Source: Macrobrachium rosenbergii (lineage: Eukaryota > Arthropoda > Malacostraca > Decapoda > Palaemonidae). Taken from it: a DNA stretch of 64,000 bases. Position numbers and translations under genes: made by a program. Shown in pieces: positions 1-12,894 of the stretch (positions are counted from its first letter, which is position 1; every line of letters begins with the position of its first letter). Location of the stretch: the NCBI RefSeq assembly GCF_040412425.1, contig NC_089744.1, forward strand, positions 39,335,599 to 39,399,598. Direction: 5' to 3'. Under the pieces are notes generated by a model. It ran no database searches, was not told where the DNA came from, and saw only the letters and a program-made list of their open reading frames with translations.

Positions 1-1796
<1,796 letters not shown>

Positions 1797-2059
1797 GCCT
1801 CCAGCTGATTTCTTACATTTCTCATAATGACTGTTGTGAGAAATTCGGTTGAGTAACAATGCTGGTATTTTTTTCAAGAATATGTAAGTCTTCAAAAAGG
1901 CAAAGGTGTTGATGATCTGGTGATGTATTTATAATTTTTATGGCCTTAATTCTTTTCATTCCAGTCTCCTCTGGTGTTTGTGGTTGTAATGATTAAATAC
2001 AGCACCTTCCTCTTGATGACATGAGATGTATTGACAGCTCCATAGCCCAGATGCCAGTA

Positions 2060-2455
2060 GTAGTAGTAGTATCAGAACAGATAAGGTGATACGTGCCAAC
2101 AGACCAGACTTGACTCTGATTGACAAAATCAAGAAGAAAGTATCACTCATTGAGGTATCAAGACCTGAAAATAGAAATAAGAAGGATATGGGATATGTCG
2201 GTGGAAATTGTACCCATAATCACAGGAACACTAGGCACGATCTCAAGTTCCCTGAAAAGGAACCTGGGAAAACTAGATGTTGAAGTAGCTCCAGGACTCA
2301 TGCAGAACAGCATGAAATTAGAAACAGCAAGCACAGTGAGAAAAGTGATGGACTCCTAAGGAGGCAGGATGCAACCCAGAACCCCACACTATAAATACCA
2401 CCCAGTCGAATAAGATGACTGCGATAGACAAAAATAAATAAAATAATAATAATAA
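2060..2455 (+). pseudogene. 3-prime tail of a non-LTR retrotransposon (LINE remnant)
   Basis: Two plus-strand frames (2,086-2,283 and 2,120-2,359), separated by a frameshift, resemble the extreme C-terminus of LINE polymerases. Key pieces are KYQDL-like residues followed by an arginine/tryptophan segment, a V-P-I-I-T-G-T-L-G-T-I stretch, and a final T-A-S-T-V-R-K-V block before a TAA stop. This order (basic Asp-rich segment, VPI-GALGTI-like segment, LLGTA-ILRKVL-like tail) is characteristic of the tails of several arthropod non-LTR elements. A short 3-prime UTR ending in an A-rich AATAA repeat follows. Only the 5-prime-truncated tail is present, as usual for LINE insertions. The clade cannot be settled from this fragment. 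Confidence 0.55.
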
Positions 2456-3066
2456 CCCAGGCTTCAGATCAACTTGAAGTCCAAGCCAGAACCATATCAA
2501 GACCCCAAACACTATTGTAGCCCTAGCGAGTCCAACAGAGGAAAGGGTTTAATATGCTTATTCTCGAAGCAAGTGTTCACTTGGAGCCCAGATCCCACCA
2601 TTAAGCTGTAGATAGCCCTGATTGGTTACCTTGTCTCTTTGGAGAAATGAACACTTTGCAACTAATTCATAATTTGCTCTTTATAGGTACAGCTGAACAA
2701 GCCCTGGTCAGCTACAGTACTTTGATACAGCCAGCATGTTGCCTATTTCATGGTGACATGAGGAAACATTTTCTTTGGAAGCAGAATACTCAGAAACTGA
2801 GGATAGAAGTAGCAACAGTTCTCCTATTTAAAGATACATCCTTAAAAGGACGGGAAGCTCACCTTAGGAAAGCAAAAACCAAATAAACTTCCTATAGTTC
2901 AAGGTAGTTTTCTTAGTTCTGTTAATGCCTTCATTCAGCACAGAGGAAGTGCTGTTATGTCAAACAACAAGATCATGGTGATTTAATCATTATGGATGTG
3001 AGAAATGAGTAAATTTGTACCACTTGGCTGTGGAAATTTTCCCATAAGCAAAATAACACTGGTTAT
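2456..3066. other. Unassigned DNA
   Basis: No supported feature. A 79-codon plus-strand frame at 2,647-2,886 has no recognisable motif and no splice or regulatory context, so I do not call it a gene. Confidence 0.4.
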
Positions 3067-3600
3067 AAAACAGGTTTTGATGTAGGAAAAAACTATTTTT
3101 GGTAGTCACTGTTAAGTCCTTAAGGAGTTACCTTCCATGGGTCTGTCAGAGCTCCATGATAACCAAACTAATATCAAAGAATTCTCTTTTAGCCGGTCTC
3201 TTGGCCAGGTATTGTGTCATAATAATAAACACTATAACATATGATGGAGTATGTAATGGACTCAAAGATAAGAGGGCTCTTTCCCTTATCTTACAGCAAA
3301 GCTGTACCCATATTATCCCTTCATCAAAGCTGCTAGAAGAGGAAGTGATTATACTGCATGTGCAGTCCACCATATTGTCAAAAAACAGACTAGCAAGAGA
3401 CCAATGAAGCCAATACTTTCTGTTGGTTAATGCAGGACGATCCCTCACCCAAATCCCATGCCTTTTCATCAGGGGAGTGGGTGGGTTTTTGAGGACTCAA
3501 CAGTGACTACAAAAAAATAGATTTTTCCTATGTCAAAACCTGTTTTTTGATAGTGTAGTCACTTGTTTTGTCCTCAAGGAGCTTTAAAAAGAAATTGACA
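3067..3600 (-). repeat. 3-prime ITR and internal complementary region of E1
   Basis: The segment 3,067-3,440 is an imperfect inverted copy of 19,810-20,160; both contain the CTCAAAGATAAGAGGGCTCT block or its complement. The segment 3,480-3,595 reads as the complement of the element's right outer end joined directly to the complement of its left outer end (GTCAAAACCTG next to GTAGTCACTTG). That joined arrangement is the internal complementary region by which DIRS1-group elements are thought to circularise their cDNA. Confidence 0.8.
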
Positions 3601-3879
3601 GGTGAAGAAATGGCTTAAGCTCTCAAATTTTAATCCTAACAACCCAAAGAAAAAAACATTTCTGGTCCCAGGTCAAGCCACAAGTTTCAAGCCCCATTCT
3701 TTATTCCAGTTACTTAAGTTTTGGTAACAAGGACCAAGAAACTAAACATGAACTTATGTTTTAGAATATAGTTCTACAGTGACTTACCAAAGCATGCTGG
3801 GTTTGGTTGCAGCATTGTCACACTTTCCCCCAGAGATAGTTAGCATACCCACCCATCAGGAAGACCCCTGGTTTTCTGC

Positions 3880-4760
3880 TGTAGCGCCTATGGGGTTAGG
3901 ACTAACCATACCACCTACTGATACAGTGTAGTCGAATTTGTTTGAACTCATGGCAACAATGTTTTAAAAATACTGTCGCTGATGGCCACCCTGTACATTC
4001 GGAGACTTCTTTGAAAGAAACATTTCTGAAGAAGGCCAACGACATACTTTCCTAGTATCAAGCGACCTAAGAAAGGAGTGTGGATTTGCCTTTTAATGAG
4101 GGGCACTAAAATTATTCTCAGCTATCACAGAAAGAGTGGTTAGTTTGTGCTGGTAGGAAAATCCGACCCTCTGGGATGTTTGCCATGACCTCTAGGTAAA
4201 CCTTAAATGCTTGAACCGGGCATAATGTCTTGTATGCTAAATATGAGGTTTCCTTCTTCAAGGAGTCTCACTCTTGGCCAGGGATGATGGGCCAGGGGAC
4301 AATAATAACTGATGGTCAGCTGTTCGCGTGATGTATCATCCCCATCTAAGAGAGCCCAGTTCACTAATACAAGCTCCTGATGCTAGAGCAATCAAGATCG
4401 CCTTTTGCAGCATGTAAGTCGTGGTTGTATTGGGTTGGCTGAATTGAGGGGTTGACAGAAGTCTAAGTACCTTATTCAAGGAGCAAGTAATTGGAAGCCT
4501 TTTGGGAGCAGGTCTTTGTAGTGCAAAAGTCCGGAAAAGGGAAATGATAATTTCTATACTAGAGTCAATACCGAATCCATAAAGCAATGGTGTCATTAAT
4601 GCTGCCTTGTATGCCATGATTGTTGTAACCGCAAGGCATTTGTCTTCAAAAAGGTATATGAGAAAATTTAAAAGTGTTTCCATAGAGATCTCAACCGGAG
4701 CACTCAGCATGGATATAATCTAACCATATCTTCCATACAGACTGGAATTGTTGGTTAGAT
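3880..4760 (-). pseudogene. Tyrosine recombinase remnant of E1
   Basis: The minus-strand frame 4,336-4,710 carries the N-terminal helical and first catalytic region of a DIRS tyrosine recombinase, ending near A-L-A-S-G-A-C-I-S-E-L where family members have the first catalytic arginine (the E4 copy reads S-G-A-R-I-S-E-L). Downstream, about 4,090-3,910, the second catalytic block can be read with frameshifts. The expected His of the H-x-x-R motif reads Leu (S-L-D-T-R) and the expected catalytic Tyr reads Cys (K-H-C). The recombinase is therefore inactive. Compared with E4, the catalytic changes differ in kind, so they probably arose separately. Confidence 0.7.
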
Positions 4761-5061
4761 GATGTCCGTAGTTTTTGCACTAGGTACCTAGCAATGTTGG
4801 GCAAGTAATTTTCATGGTAGACAATACTTAAAAAATCCACACGTGAAGTTCTCAGCTCAGAAAGGGGGATGCGCAGACGACTTTCCCCCCTACTTTCTGG
4901 GATAGAACAACAGATGGTAGTGGAATTGATCTGTTCACCGGTTGTTGAGTAATAGGAACCAATGCCTGTTTGGCCAATTTGGGGCTATTAAGTAAGCTGT
5001 TCCTCTGAAGGTTAGAAGCTTGCTCAAAACCTTCGAAATCTGGGACAATGGAGGAAAAATT
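4761..5061 (-). pseudogene. 3-prime part of the methyltransferase-like/YR junction of E1
   Basis: The minus strand continues the E1 polyprotein between the methyltransferase-like domain and the recombinase. It is colinear with E4 at 42,735-43,035, where a single 181-codon frame runs from one domain into the other. The segment ends abruptly at about 5,061, where the nested element E1n begins; the sequence resumes at about 11,405. Confidence 0.65.
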
Positions 5062-5400
5062 AAATTTTTATAATAAAATAAAGTTTTATATTTACTTACC
5101 AAGTAACTACATACCTAACAATTTCTAGTAACCGGCAGCTAAAATATGAAAATTCACAATAGCGATTCTTTTGTTTTGTTTTGGTGTATGTATCTAGCCC
5201 TGCCCACTTTCGGGGAAGGAGATGAACAATGCAGCAGAGAGCTTAAATTTGTTTCTCCCGTAATGTCCATGTGAGGGGAGGAGAGAGGGCTCCAACTCTG
5301 TAATTACTTGCTAAGTATATATAAAACTTTATTTCATTACAGAAAATCTCATTTTTATATAAGTAATTTACCGAGTAATTACATAGCTGATTCCCACATT
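5061..5400 (-). repeat. 3-prime ITR and internal complementary region of E1n
   Basis: 5,061-5,265 is inverted at 11,190-11,404. The region 5,300-5,395 is the complement of the right outer end (AAAGTTTTATAT-type sequence) joined to the complement of the left outer end (TTTTTATATAAGTAATTTACC). The outward-reading strand contains CTTG followed by GTAAGTAAATA, a 5-prime splice-site-like sequence (GT at 5,099-5,098 on the minus strand). Confidence 0.8.
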
Positions 5401-5879
5401 GACAGAAGGTGGGATTCATGGACCTATTCTACCCCAAAGCGTTAATAAAAGTAATGAGATGAAAATAGAAAAGACAGCTAGCATTGATACAATTCTTGTT
5501 GTTTCCTTATCTGGTAAGAGAGCTGCTGCAGGAAGATACTGCTTCTGGTTGGTGCTCATCTTCCGTAGAGGGGTGGCGGTTGAGCCAACTGTCACCTGCT
5601 ACATAAGTGGGGACCTTGCGGTGAAGGACTTTTCTGGACGTTAGCAAAGCAAAAAAGCTTCCCATGCCCTGGGTGCAGTACCAGTACAAAATAACCAGAT
5701 AACAACGTTATATACAGCACAAAATTAAAACACCACCACCCAACCATTAAAAAACCTGGTGGGCATCCAAGTAAAGAGTACCCTCAGACTCTTCTAAGAC
5801 TCAACACCAATTTTCAAGGCGAAGAGTAAGGATGGAAGGAATGCTTCCTATACTTCCTCCCCCAACACCATGCCAGCCA

Positions 5880-7116
5880 CTGATAAAGAACTCAAGGTAC
5901 TTTTTCAACATCACGTAAATAGTGCAACGTAAAAACTGACTTACATTTCCAATATTTAGATTGGAGAATGGAAGGCAGAGAAAGGTTATACTTAAATGCT
6001 AATGATGTTGACAGCCCTGATCTCGTGAGTTCACTTTCAAAATAAGTATTAAAACTCTTCTACTTTCAAATGAGTTCTCCTAGGAAGAGAGGGCATTCTT
6101 GAGCTAAAGAGGTTGAGAAGGGCGGAACACCATAAGTTACTGGAAGGACCTCTTACTTTGTCAGTCTTATGAAGGTGGAATCTGAGTGCTCTCACTGGAC
6201 AAAGGGACTTCTCTTTGTCTTCTGAACCTAGTACCTGAATGGGGCTAAGGTTTTGCCTTTTTACCGTTCTTTGCAAGAAAACCAAGTGTTTAGGAACATA
6301 TTGCATCTCCATTGGAGAAACCAGTTTTTTTTATCAAGAGCCTGAATCTCGCTAACTCTTTTGGCTGTAGCTAAGGCTACTAGAAAGAGGCTCTTTTTGG
6401 TCAAATCCTTTAACGAAGCAGAGCCAAGAGGTTCGAAAGGTGGACTGGAAAGCCATTTAAGGACTACGTCCAAGTTCCATGACACTTGTGCTATACCTTT
6501 TAGTTTACTAGTGTCAAAAGATCTAATGAGATCAGATAAGTCCTGATTCGAGGACAGATGCCAGGCCTCTATGCCCGAAAACCGAGCTCAGCATAGCTCT
6601 GTAGCCTTTAATGGTGGAAGAGGATAAGCCCCTCGAAGTCCTCAGAAATAGAAAAAAATTAGCAATCTGTCACAGATGTTTTTGAAGAAGAGATGTGATT
6701 TCTTTTGCACCAAGTGTGGAAAATAGCCCACTTGTGTTGGAAGACGTTGAAAGCTGCCTGCATCTTGAAATAGCTTCTGAAGCTGCTCTTGAAAAGCCTT
6801 TAGTTCTGAGGAGCTTTTTGACAGTTTGTAACCTGTCAGAGCTAGCGTAGATAACCCTTGATGGAATCGCCTGAGATGGGGTTGTCTGAGAAGCTAGTGC
6901 TTTTGAGGGAGCAGTCTTGGAAAGTCTACCAGGAGACTTATTAGGTCTGGGAACCATTCGCTCAGCGGCCAAAACGGGGCATTCCTGTGAGATAGGAACT
7001 TGTTTATTACCTCGCTTATCATCCCAAAAGGAGCAAAGGCATAAAGGTCCTTGTCTGACCAGTCTAGAAGTATGAAATCTGTTACCCATGCTGACGGATC
7101 CAGTACTGGAGAACAA
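5880..7116 (-). pseudogene. Tyrosine recombinase of E1n
   Basis: Read on the minus strand in at least three frames: 7,116-6,670 (N-terminal, arginine/serine-rich), 6,485-6,261 (core-binding end and A-T-A-K-R-V-S-E with the first catalytic Arg), 6,312-6,049 (C-P-V-R-A-L block and L-W-C-S), then a shifted frame with T-H-E-I-R-A-V at about 6,029-6,010 (H-x-x-R) and L-H-Y-L-R-D-V near 5,930-5,908 (catalytic Tyr). All catalytic residues can therefore be seen, but not in one frame. The product would resolve or integrate the circular cDNA of the element. The start overlaps the upstream methyltransferase-like frame. Confidence 0.75.
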
Positions 7117-8660
7117 TAAAGAGGAAGACAGTGGTTTTTGGAGGTCGCGAATAGGTCTAGAGTCGGTCTTCCCACAGTTTCCAAAGGTCTAGGCAGACCA
7201 ATGGATCCAAAGTCCATTCTGTGGGTATCACTTGGTTGCCACGACTTAGTTGGCCCACTAGGACATTCAGTCTGCCTTGTACAAATCTGGTTATTTTTCT
7301 TGTCTGGCTCTGGTTCGCCTAGAGAAGAAGGTCCCTCGTCACCTCGCAAAGGAGAAAGAATGAGTTCCCCCTGTTTGCTGATATAAGACAGGGCAGTTGC
7401 ATTGTCCGAGTGTACTGCTACAATTTTGCCTTGGACTTCCAAGGCAAAGGCTTGCAAATCCCCGACTGACTGCTTTCAGTTCTCTCACATTTACAGTATG
7501 TGCCAGCTTTTCTGTTCCTGTGACCACATCCCAGAGACTGCCTTGTCCCCCAGGAGAGCTCCCCAACCTAAAGCAGATGCATCTGCATATAAGCTAAGGT
7601 CGGGGTTCTGAGGAAAAAGGGACTTCCCTTCTAGCAACCTGTCTTCGGACCTCCACCAAAGCAGGTGCTTCTTGAAGTCCTGGGTTACTTGAAAAACAAA
7701 CGATCTGGATGTGTTTTTCTATCCCAGCTGGCTCTGAGAAAAAACTGGAGGACTCTCATCAGGAGTCTCCCCAGGGAGACAAACTGCTCGATAGAGGCCA
7801 AAGTCCCGAGGAGATGCATCCACTTGTTGGCCAAACAAGTCTGCAGGGAGAGAAATTTGTCTATTGTTTGTAAACAGGACTCCACTCTCCTGGGGGATGG
7901 AAAAGCCTGAAAAAGAAGAGAATTCACAGCCATTCCCAAATATACTATCTGTTGAGATAGAACCACTTGATACTTCTGAAGATTGATCAAAAGTCCCAAC
8001 TCCTGCACTATAAGAAGGGTCTTTTTGAATGTCAGTGCAACGTTCCTTCGTTGGGGCACGAAGAAGCCAGTCGTCTAAATAGAGAGCAATGTTGATGCCC
8101 ATGAGATGGAAGCAACCTACTACAGGAGCAAGGTTGCAGGTAAAAACCTGAGGGGCTGTTTAAAGTAAAAGCATAGGGCCCAAAACTGAAGATCTGGTCC
8201 CGAAAAACGAATCTGAAGTACTTCCTTGAGTCTGGATGTATGGGGACATGGAAGTACACATCTTGCATGTTTACGGAAACCATCCAGTCCCCTTGACGAA
8301 TTGATGCAAGAATTGAGTGATTTGTCTCCATTCTGAATTTTGTCTTTTGTATGAAGACATTCAGAGCGCTGACCCCTAACACTGGTCTCCATGCTCCTGA
8401 AAACTTCAGAACTACAAAGAGATCGTAAAACCCCTCTGATTTTACATCTGTGACTACTTCTATTGCCCTTTTTTGAATAGGGGATGAAACTTCCTTTGAT
8501 AGGGCAGAAAACCTTTTTGAGCCTATCAAGTATGCAGTCGATGCAGTGGGCTTCCTGGCTAAGGGTGGATCTTCTTTGAACGGAATAGAGTAGCCTTTCT
8601 TGAGTACCTCTACAACCCACTGCTCTGCTCCTCTCTCGCTCCACTCCTCCCAAAAACGAA
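6894..8660 (-). pseudogene. RT / RNase H / methyltransferase-like polyprotein of E1n
   Basis: Several minus-strand frames in order. 8,653-8,032: RT fingers, with W-R-P-V-L-G-V-S-A-L-N and D-W-M-V-S-V-N-M. 8,102-7,685: palm with the intact Y-L-D-D-W-L-L motif and thumb. 7,566-6,894: RNase H segment with H-S-D-N-A-T-A-L-S-Y, then V-D/L-D-L-F-A-T-S and Y-A-F-A-P-F, which belong to the DIRS-specific methyltransferase-like domain. The protein would reverse-transcribe the element RNA. Multiple frameshifts break it. The last frame overlaps the recombinase frame by about 220 bp with the same relative phase as in E2 and E3. Confidence 0.8.
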
Positions 8661-8689
8661 GGAGCCTGGCACCTACTGCCGCAAGGGGT

Positions 8690-11025
8690 ACACTGACTTC
8701 ACTTCTTAGAGGAAGGTTTGGTTGAAGATTTCTTGATAGACTGGGAAAAGAAACAGCCGTTCGTTCTTGGTCTTGACTGAAACCTTTGCCTGCCTCCTCA
8801 AAAGTGATGACGCTACAAAGGCGAGGATGATCTGGCGCTGAAAGAGGGAATCTCCCTAGAACATTTAGAGGACTGTGATAAAAGGTCCTGTGTACACTTC
8901 TTTTGATGCAGTCCCATTAACTACTGACTGTGGAAAAAGAAAGTCACATACAAGGGGAGAGAATAGAAGGGCCAATTTCTGTGCTGAAGTAACCCCCTTT
9001 GAGGTAAAAGAGCACCAAAGCTCTCTTTTCTTCAATATGCCCATTGAAAAGGTGGAGGCTAACTCTCGGGAACCATCTTTTATCCCTCTATCTATGCAAG
9101 AAAGAACGGCAAGAAGATCCGAAGTGAGGTCCACAGGAACTGAACGATAGTCCTGGATTTTCTTAGCAAGGGCACCTACTGCCCAATCCAGGAAACTGAT
9201 TACTTTGAATACTTTTGAAAAGATTCTAAAGTAAGTGGTCGACTTCGGAGGATGAAAACATCACCTTGGCTGCTGTAAATGCCGACCTGCAAGAGGACTC
9301 ATTAAGACCCAACAAGTCGCCTTGGGAGGAGGCAGCCGCACCCAGGGAAGGAGTTTCTCCAGTAGCATAATATGAGTATCTTCTTCACAACAAACACATA
9401 GGGGGATAACAGAATGCGGCCTTTCCTTGCTCTCTTGTCTGCTAACCAGTGCTCAACCTCGCTCATAGCCTTACTAGCTGAAGTAAAATGCACCATTTTA
9501 GGCAGCTGGGATGACTCTGTAGGTAGGCTGCTCATCTGGAAGGTGGAAGCCGGAGAGGCTGGGGCCACTGGCGAGAAGATTTTAGGAAAACTTTGAAGAA
9601 GGAAGCATAGGAGAGCCACATACGCAGCAGGGGGAGTATCCTCCTCTGGATCCTGAACCTCCTCTTCAGCAGACAACACTGAAGACAAGGACAAATCTAC
9701 AGCAGGAGGGTGCTTCAGAAAACCCAAGATGTCATCCAGGCATTGCTGGATGGGAGCTAGAGCTAGATCCACAACAGCTGATGCTACAACAGATGAAGCT
9801 GTCACCAAACAATGAGAAGAACAGGCTGGAAGTTCTAGCCAATGGATGCTCAGGCGCTGCTGGGCACTCGGGAGCAACTGGCCACCCGGACGCTAGTGAA
9901 TGTCCGGGTGCTACTGAACACTTAAGCGTCAAATGACATTCTAACACTGCTACACTTTGGGAAGCTACTAAACGTCTGGATGAATGTAAAGGCACTGAAG
10001 AGCACTCGGGCACTAATGTGTGCTCGGAAGCTGGAGGAAGATCGGGTGCCGATGGGCGCTTGCGCTTAGAAACTAAGGGAGTCTGATCGGGATCCAAAAC
10101 TTGACACTTCAGAGGAGAACTTTCTGGTGAAAAACACTCTGGGCTGTCCCAAAAGCTGCACGATGGTCCAGACTCCTTGACCTTCTTATGAAGAACCTGA
10201 GGGGTGCTAGACACATCCACTGCAGACCTTTCCAGTGGTCTGGATTCGTCAACAAAACACCATCGGCGTCTGTATTCAGTACTAGAAACCTCTGAACTGG
10301 AGGAAAGACAGGACAGTGTGCATCCTTAAAGACACCTTTCCAACGGGTGTCTGCCGTCACCTGGAATTCAACTACAGGTGCGACTGAGGGGCTGACTGCC
10401 CATGGGCAGACCCCACCAACAGCCCTTGGGCCTCCAGTATGACTTCTCCCATGTGCAGAAGAGTATGTCAGGTACCTTCGCCTAGGAGAATTGGCAGGAT
10501 GGACAGCCAGCTTCTCCACTAACACTTCGCTATGAGCACTTTTCTCACAGTCCATATGTGCACAAACTGAATCGCCTAATTGGGCCATAGAGTTCACCAA
10601 CAACTCAAACTTACAATCAAACTTTGCTTCTAGGTTGGCAATGGCACTGGGTTCGGAAGTATGGGAGCTGGGTACAGGAGCAGGTGGTATAGCTGAAGGA
10701 CTGGGAATTGGGGACTTAACAGAAATAACAGGAGCATCAGAAGAAGACCTCAAAGATTCCTGGCTAGCTAATGACTTGTCACTATTAACAGTCAGTTTCC
10801 TCCTCCTATGTCTTTCCAATTTGGAAAGGTGAGAAGTCAATACTTTCCATTGTCTAAGTTTCCCAGTCAACACATTCAGCACAAGTCAGATCTAATGAGC
10901 AAACTTGACCCCTGCAACCCATACACACAGTAAGCGAGTCATATTTGGCAGAAGTCCACCTCATATTGCAGCCTTTGCTGCAATATTGAGTGATAGACGT
11001 ACTTGCGTCCGACATTGTCAGTAAC
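8690..11025 (-). pseudogene. Gag-like ORF1 of E1n
   Basis: Minus-strand frames 10,882-10,109, 10,220-9,732, 9,877-9,302 and 9,134-8,865 lie upstream of RT, in the position of DIRS gag. The C-terminal piece (D-L-L-A-V-L-S-C-I-D-R-G-I-K-D-G-S) closely resembles the E3 gag C-terminus (F-S-V-L-S-C-M-D-K-A-I-R-D-G-S), which supports the assignment. The central part is proline/serine-rich with repeated P-E-C/P-E-H units. It would act as the RNA-binding structural protein of the element. No intact frame remains. Confidence 0.65.
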
Positions 11026-11189
11026 AAGTTGACTAACTAAGTCTCAAAAAGTGAAAAAACAAGTCCAAATTCTGAAAAACTGTCTTCAATAACAACCTGA
11101 CTAAGTAAATGCCAAAAGGCTACCAAAAGAATCCAAAATACTTCACTGATAACTTCAGGATAACAACCAGTAAAGTTTAGAATTCCAAA

Positions 11190-11404
11190 AATTTAAGCTG
11201 CTGCTCACAACCTACGTCGGGAGCTGGCAGAAATAAATTGAAGCTCTCTGCCATATTGTTCCCCTCCTTCCCCTAAAGTAGGCGGGGCTAGTTACTTACA
11301 CCAAAACAAAACATTTGCTACCAACCACAATTTTCAAATTTTAGCTGCCAGTTACTAGAAATTGTTAGCTATGTAATTCCTTGGTAAGTACTTAAATAAA
11401 AATG
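11190..11404 (-). repeat. 5-prime ITR of E1n
   Basis: Inverted copy of 5,061-5,265. The plus strand carries TTG followed by GTAAGTACTT (GT at 11,384), again a 5-prime splice-site-like sequence reading outward from the element. Confidence 0.8.
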
Positions 11405-12060
11405 TATATTGACTTCCATTTGTTCCAGTCTTGTAGGAAGGCATCTCTTGCTGTTGCGTGATTGCCCAAATTTGGAGACACATTCACTGGAAGTTTGTGA
11501 TTCTCTTATGTGGCATACAGGTCCACTTCCAGTTGTGGAAGCATGTTGGCTATTGTTTGAAAAGTGTGGTTGTCCAACATCCACGCTGTTGAGGCTATCA
11601 TTTTCCTTGATAGAGAGCCTGCTATTACATTGAGAGACCCTGTGAGGTGAATTGCGGACAAGTGCCACTTCCTTGCTTGCCCCATCCGAAAGATGGCTAG
11701 CATTACCTTACTGAGAGGAGGTGAACATGATCCCAACCTTTTGATGTAGGACATTGCAGTCATGTTGTCTAGAACCAACAAAATGTGTCTCTTTTGGAGG
11801 TTTGAGTTTTCTGAGACACAAAAAGACAGCCATCAGCTCCAAGAAATTGATATGACAATTCCTGAGAGTAGCTGACCACCTCCCTGCCACCTGACGATCC
11901 TCCCAATGTCCTCCCCAACCTGTCAACGAAGCATCTGTATGTACTGTCACTCATACAGATGGAGAAGTCGTCAGGGTGACCTGTTTCGCCAGAGACTCCT
12001 TCTGGGTCCAAGGCCAAAGTATCTCCCCAACTTTTTGTGATTCTTTTGATGAGGTCAATC
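11405..12060 (-). pseudogene. RNase H / methyltransferase-like remnant of E1
   Basis: Minus-strand frames 12,017-11,769 and 11,950-11,369 carry an RNase H-like core (V-H-T-D-A-S-L-T-G-W-G-G, then a D-N-M-T-A-M-S-Y segment) and the beginning of the methyltransferase-like region (V-D-L-Y-A-T). It is colinear with E4 at 43,085-43,705. The region ends at the nested E1n boundary. Confidence 0.7.
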
Positions 12061-12890
12061 TCTCATCTTTTTTCTTGCAAGTGACAGCCAGAATTTGTTC
12101 ACATTTTTTAGTTGCAATCTGAGTATTGGATCTACTACCGATGCAAAATGCAGCAGGCCCATCATACATCCTAATTGCTGTCTGGAAACTCTGGGCTGTG
12201 CAAGGAATATTTTGAGGTCTTTCCTTGTTCTGTTTTGAGTATCAATGGAGAGAGACAACAGGCTGAGAAGAGTATCCCAACACAGTCCCAGTCAATGAAA
12301 ATGTCTGCTGAGCATGAGGCAGGATTGTTTCCATTTTATTAGAAAACCTTGTGACTAGAGTCTGTTGATCACTGCTCTTAGGTTTCTCAAACATTCTTTT
12401 CTTGTGGACCCCCAGATTAAACAACTGTCTAGACAGGCTATTAGTTGTATTCCTTCTTGTCTGAGTTCTTGAACTACCGCTGCTAATTTTATAAAAATTC
12501 TTGAGGCAATGTTTAGCCCAAAGGGCATGACTTTGAACCTATATGTATCCTTTCCTATCCGGAACCCTAGGAAGGGGAGAAGGAAACAGCAATATGGACG
12601 TGCCAGTATGCGTCTTTCAGATCTATAAAAGCTGTCCAGGTCCCTTGTGAAATGATTGAAATACTTGGGCAATGGTAGTCATCCAAAACTTTTGGCAAAC
12701 AATGTGATTGTTCAATTTTGATAGGTCGAGTATCACTCTTCGTTTGGCAGAATCCTTTTTGGGGACACTGAAGAGGCGTGTTTGGTGGCAAATATACGCA
12801 CGTTTCTCTATGGCTCCCTTTAATAGGGCCTTCTGCATGTAATCTTCCAAAGAAGGATCTGGTTTTCAGAGGAACCCCTTTAAAGGAGGG
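12060..12890 (-). pseudogene. Reverse transcriptase remnant of E1
   Basis: Minus-strand frames 12,850-12,567, 12,672-12,355 and 12,258-12,055 contain the RT fingers (R-V-I-L-D-L-S-K-L-N-N-H), A-F-I-D-L-K-D-A-Y-W-H, M-P-F-G-L-N-I-A and the thumb. The catalytic Y-x-D-D box reads C-L-D-S, so the second aspartate is lost. Frameshifts separate the pieces. The corresponding segment is missing from E4, where a gypsy fragment occupies the site. Confidence 0.78.
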
Positions 12891-12894
12891 TGGG

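Larger units (their letters stand above)
5061..11404 (-). mobile_element. Nested DIRS retrotransposon E1n inside E1
   Basis: A 6.3-kb element with inverted terminal repeats at about 5,061-5,265 and 11,190-11,404, sharing CTAACAATTTCTAGTAAC. An internal complementary region lies at about 5,300-5,395 on the 3-prime side. Minus-strand coding order is gag, RT with Y-L-D-D, RNase H, methyltransferase-like, tyrosine recombinase. The empty site is visible in E4 near 43,035: GGAGGAAAAA followed at once by a TATATTG-type sequence, whereas in E1 the two halves flank this element. No target-site duplication is evident, as expected for DIRS integration. Frames are broken by several shifts, so the copy is probably non-autonomous. 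Confidence 0.88.

Noticed and set aside
2647..2886. 79-codon plus-strand frame as a possible exon
   Set aside because: No similarity to USP24 or any family I know, and on the strand opposite to the host gene.
5880..6050. Deletion of the recombinase C-terminus in E1n
   Set aside because: T-H-E-I-R-A-V and H-Y-L-R-D-V can be read here in shifted frames; the domain is frameshifted, not missing.
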